From Pseudobutyrivibrio ruminis CF1b (lineage in GTDB: Bacteria; Bacillota; Clostridia; Lachnospirales; Lachnospiraceae): a stretch of 64,000 bases of DNA. The notes beneath the pieces were generated by a model. That model made no database searches and was not told the DNA's origin. It worked only from the letters and a program-made list of their open reading frames with translations. The stretch lies in assembly GCF_000424005.1 (NCBI RefSeq), contig NZ_AUJB01000010.1:1-64000 (forward strand), in the 5' to 3' direction. Position 1 is the first letter of the stretch. Each line of letters begins with the position of its first letter. Below, in pieces: positions 62,583 to 64,000 of this stretch. The position numbers were made by a program, and so were the translations under genes.

Positions 62583-64000
62583 ATGCCAGAAAGAGAAGAA
62601 ATTCGTGATGATTCTATGGATTTGAAAACTAAACAGATGCTGGAGAAAAATAGGCTGGCCAGATATTGTGGAACAATTACTTGTCTGGCTTTGATATTTT
62701 GTACGGTGAGGTCGTTAGTGTTAGATGGCATGAATGTGCTGGATTTAATTCGACTTGCTGTTACCATTATAGATATAATTCTCTTCCAAGTAACATATAA
62801 AATGTATGGAGAGAAATATAGATATAAATATGTGGTGACGCTTTCAATGGTGGCAATGTTTGTTCTTAACATATATGCACCAAATGACCGCAATATGTAT
62901 ATCTTTATGTATACAATCATTTTGATTGTAATGATATATGGTGAGGCCAATACAGTACGAATTGGTTGCTTTATCGCAAACTTTTGCTTAATCACTTCGG
63001 GCTTTATGGAACTCAGAAAAGGTAATATTACAGGCCGTGAGCTTGTTACGGAGATGGTATTCAGTCTTATTGCATGTACCATTTCGGTTGTAGTATGTAA
63101 GCAGCAGAGACGTCAGACAACAGAGGTACTTGATACAATCAAAGAACATGCGGAAGAGCTGAAGGAAACATCTGATACGATTGTTGATTTGGCAGAACAG
63201 CTAAATCAGAAATTTGTTGAGGCAAATGATGTATCTGATAGACTTAACGGGTCAATGGAGGCTACACATTCATCAGTAAATGAAATTGTAGAGGGTACAA
63301 AGAATACAGCTGAGGCTATCGAAAATCAGACAAATAAAACTGCTGTAATTCAGGAAAGCATTCAGGCAGTTGAGCAGGAAGCAAACAATATTGATGATGT
63401 TTCTGGCCGTGTAGAGGAATCTGTTAACGAAGGTGTTGATCTTATTAATCAGCTTAAGAGTCAGGCTGAGGAAGTAGCAAAGATTAACCTGGAGACAGCC
63501 TCAACAACACAGGCATTAAATACAAGTATTCAGGATGTACAAGCAATTACAGAGACAATTCTTGGTATTTCAAGTCAGACAAATCTTCTTGCATTAAATG
63601 CATCAATCGAAGCTGCAAGAGCTGGTGAGGCCGGCAAGGGCTTCGCAGTAGTAGCTGATGAAATTCGTGCTCTTTCAGAAAGTACACGAGAAGCTACAGA
63701 AGAAATTTCAAGAATTATTGAAAGGCTTACAAGTGATGCTCGCTCAGCATCGGCTGCAATGTCGAAATCTGCTGAGTATGCTCAGAAACAGAATGATCTT
63801 ATTGCAGAAACTGGAACTAAGCTGGATGCTATCAAGGAAGGTTCGGATGAACTTAGAGATGGTGTTGTTCAGGTAAAGGGATCTGTTAGCGAAGTACTTA
63901 GTGCAAATACACAGATTATGGATAACATCACAAATCTTTCTGCAACATCTGAGGAGGTTGCTGCAGCGGCTGATACAGTAGGTGCAGTAAGTGATGATGC
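62583..64000 (+). CDS. Methyl-accepting chemotaxis protein (3' end outside window)
   Basis: At least 472 residues are encoded; the stop codon lies beyond the window. The first about 170 residues hold about six membrane helices with very short loops (such as [26 protein letters not shown]), instead of the usual two helices around an extracellular sensor. A long coiled-coil signalling domain follows, with the CheA/CheW-binding hairpin [30 protein letters not shown] (given in part: [10 protein letters not shown] near residues 339-348). It should sense something within the membrane or cytoplasm. GGAGGA precedes ATG 62583. Confidence 0.9.
   Translation, partial: MPEREEIRDDSMDLKTKQMLEKNRLARYCGTITCLALIFCTVRSLVLDGMNVLDLIRLAVTIIDIILFQVTYKMYGEKYRYKYVVTLSMVAMFVLNIYAPNDRNMYIFMYTIILIVMIYGEANTVRIGCFIANFCLITSGFMELRKGNITGRELVTEMVFSLIACTISVVVCKQQRRQTTEVLDTIKEHAEELKETSDTIVDLAEQLNQKFVEANDVSDRLNGSMEATHSSVNEIVEGTKNTAEAIENQTNKTAVIQESIQAVEQEANNIDDVSGRVEESVNEGVDLINQLKSQAEEVAKINLETASTTQALNTSIQDVQAITETILGISSQTNLLALNASIEAARAGEAGKGFAVVADEIRALSESTREATEEISRIIERLTSDARSASAAMSKSAEYAQKQNDLIAETGTKLDAIKEGSDELRDGVVQVKGSVSEVLSANTQIMDNITNLSATSEEVAAAADTVGAVSDD

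Noticed and set aside
62561-63082. 173-codon open frame on the minus strand
   Set aside because: It is antisense to the start of the chemoreceptor gene, which has a good ribosome site and clear homology.

Overview
The window is chromosomal DNA from a low-GC Gram-positive bacterium of the class Clostridia, most probably Lachnospiraceae and perhaps the Butyrivibrio/Pseudobutyrivibrio group. I infer this from the split transketolase, the paired glycogen genes glgC and glgD, spoVG, a class B sortase, ROK glucokinase, BspA-type surface proteins, and AT-rich spacers with strong GGAGG ribosome sites. The genus is a judgement from gene style, not from a database search. I saw no insertion sequence, prophage, integrase or CRISPR array.

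Layout. 1-870: the 3' end of a 23S rRNA gene, five tRNAs (Asp, Val, Tyr, fMet, Phe) and a terminator, with no 5S gene between 23S and tRNA-Asp. 917-9931: a zinc-dependent phospholipase C-like protein, an AAA ATPase, the two transketolase halves, galactose mutarotase, a class A penicillin-binding protein and glucokinase. 9992-15897: a TetR regulator, a MarR regulator with a palindromic operator candidate and a heterodimeric ABC exporter, then a VbhA-type antitoxin and Fic toxin pair. 16133-35603: a surface block with a 3569-residue repeat protein, a class B sortase, a BspA-like surface protein with a non-canonical sorting signal, a YhhN protein, a large membrane-anchored protein ending in an apparently dead C39-like peptidase domain, and a divergent LTA-synthase-like sulfatase. 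35669-40600 (minus strand): prs, a DnaC/DnaI-type helicase loader, a DnaD-like protein and murC, with a cluster of DnaA boxes between murC and the dnaD-like gene. 40923-44169: glgC-glgD-spoVG-pth. 44300-50828: a type IV pilus/ComG-like locus. 50838-64000: a SulP permease, mfd, a PrsA-like lipoprotein, a second heterodimeric ABC exporter, murA, a small zinc-ribbon protein and the start of a methyl-accepting chemotaxis protein.

The most unusual part is 44300-50828. A BTAD regulator with a broken GGDEF-like tail, an unrecognised 140-residue protein and a transglutaminase-like lipoprotein precede a GspF/PilC membrane protein, four short single-pass proteins and a PilT-type ATPase. No assembly ATPase or prepilin peptidase is present, and none of the four small proteins has a canonical prepilin cleavage site. 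This could be a reduced or variant pilus-like envelope machine. Second in interest are the surface block (a giant protein with no visible cell-wall anchor, a sortase/substrate pair, and the pseudo-peptidase opposite the LTA-synthase-like gene) and the DnaA boxes upstream of helicase-loading genes.
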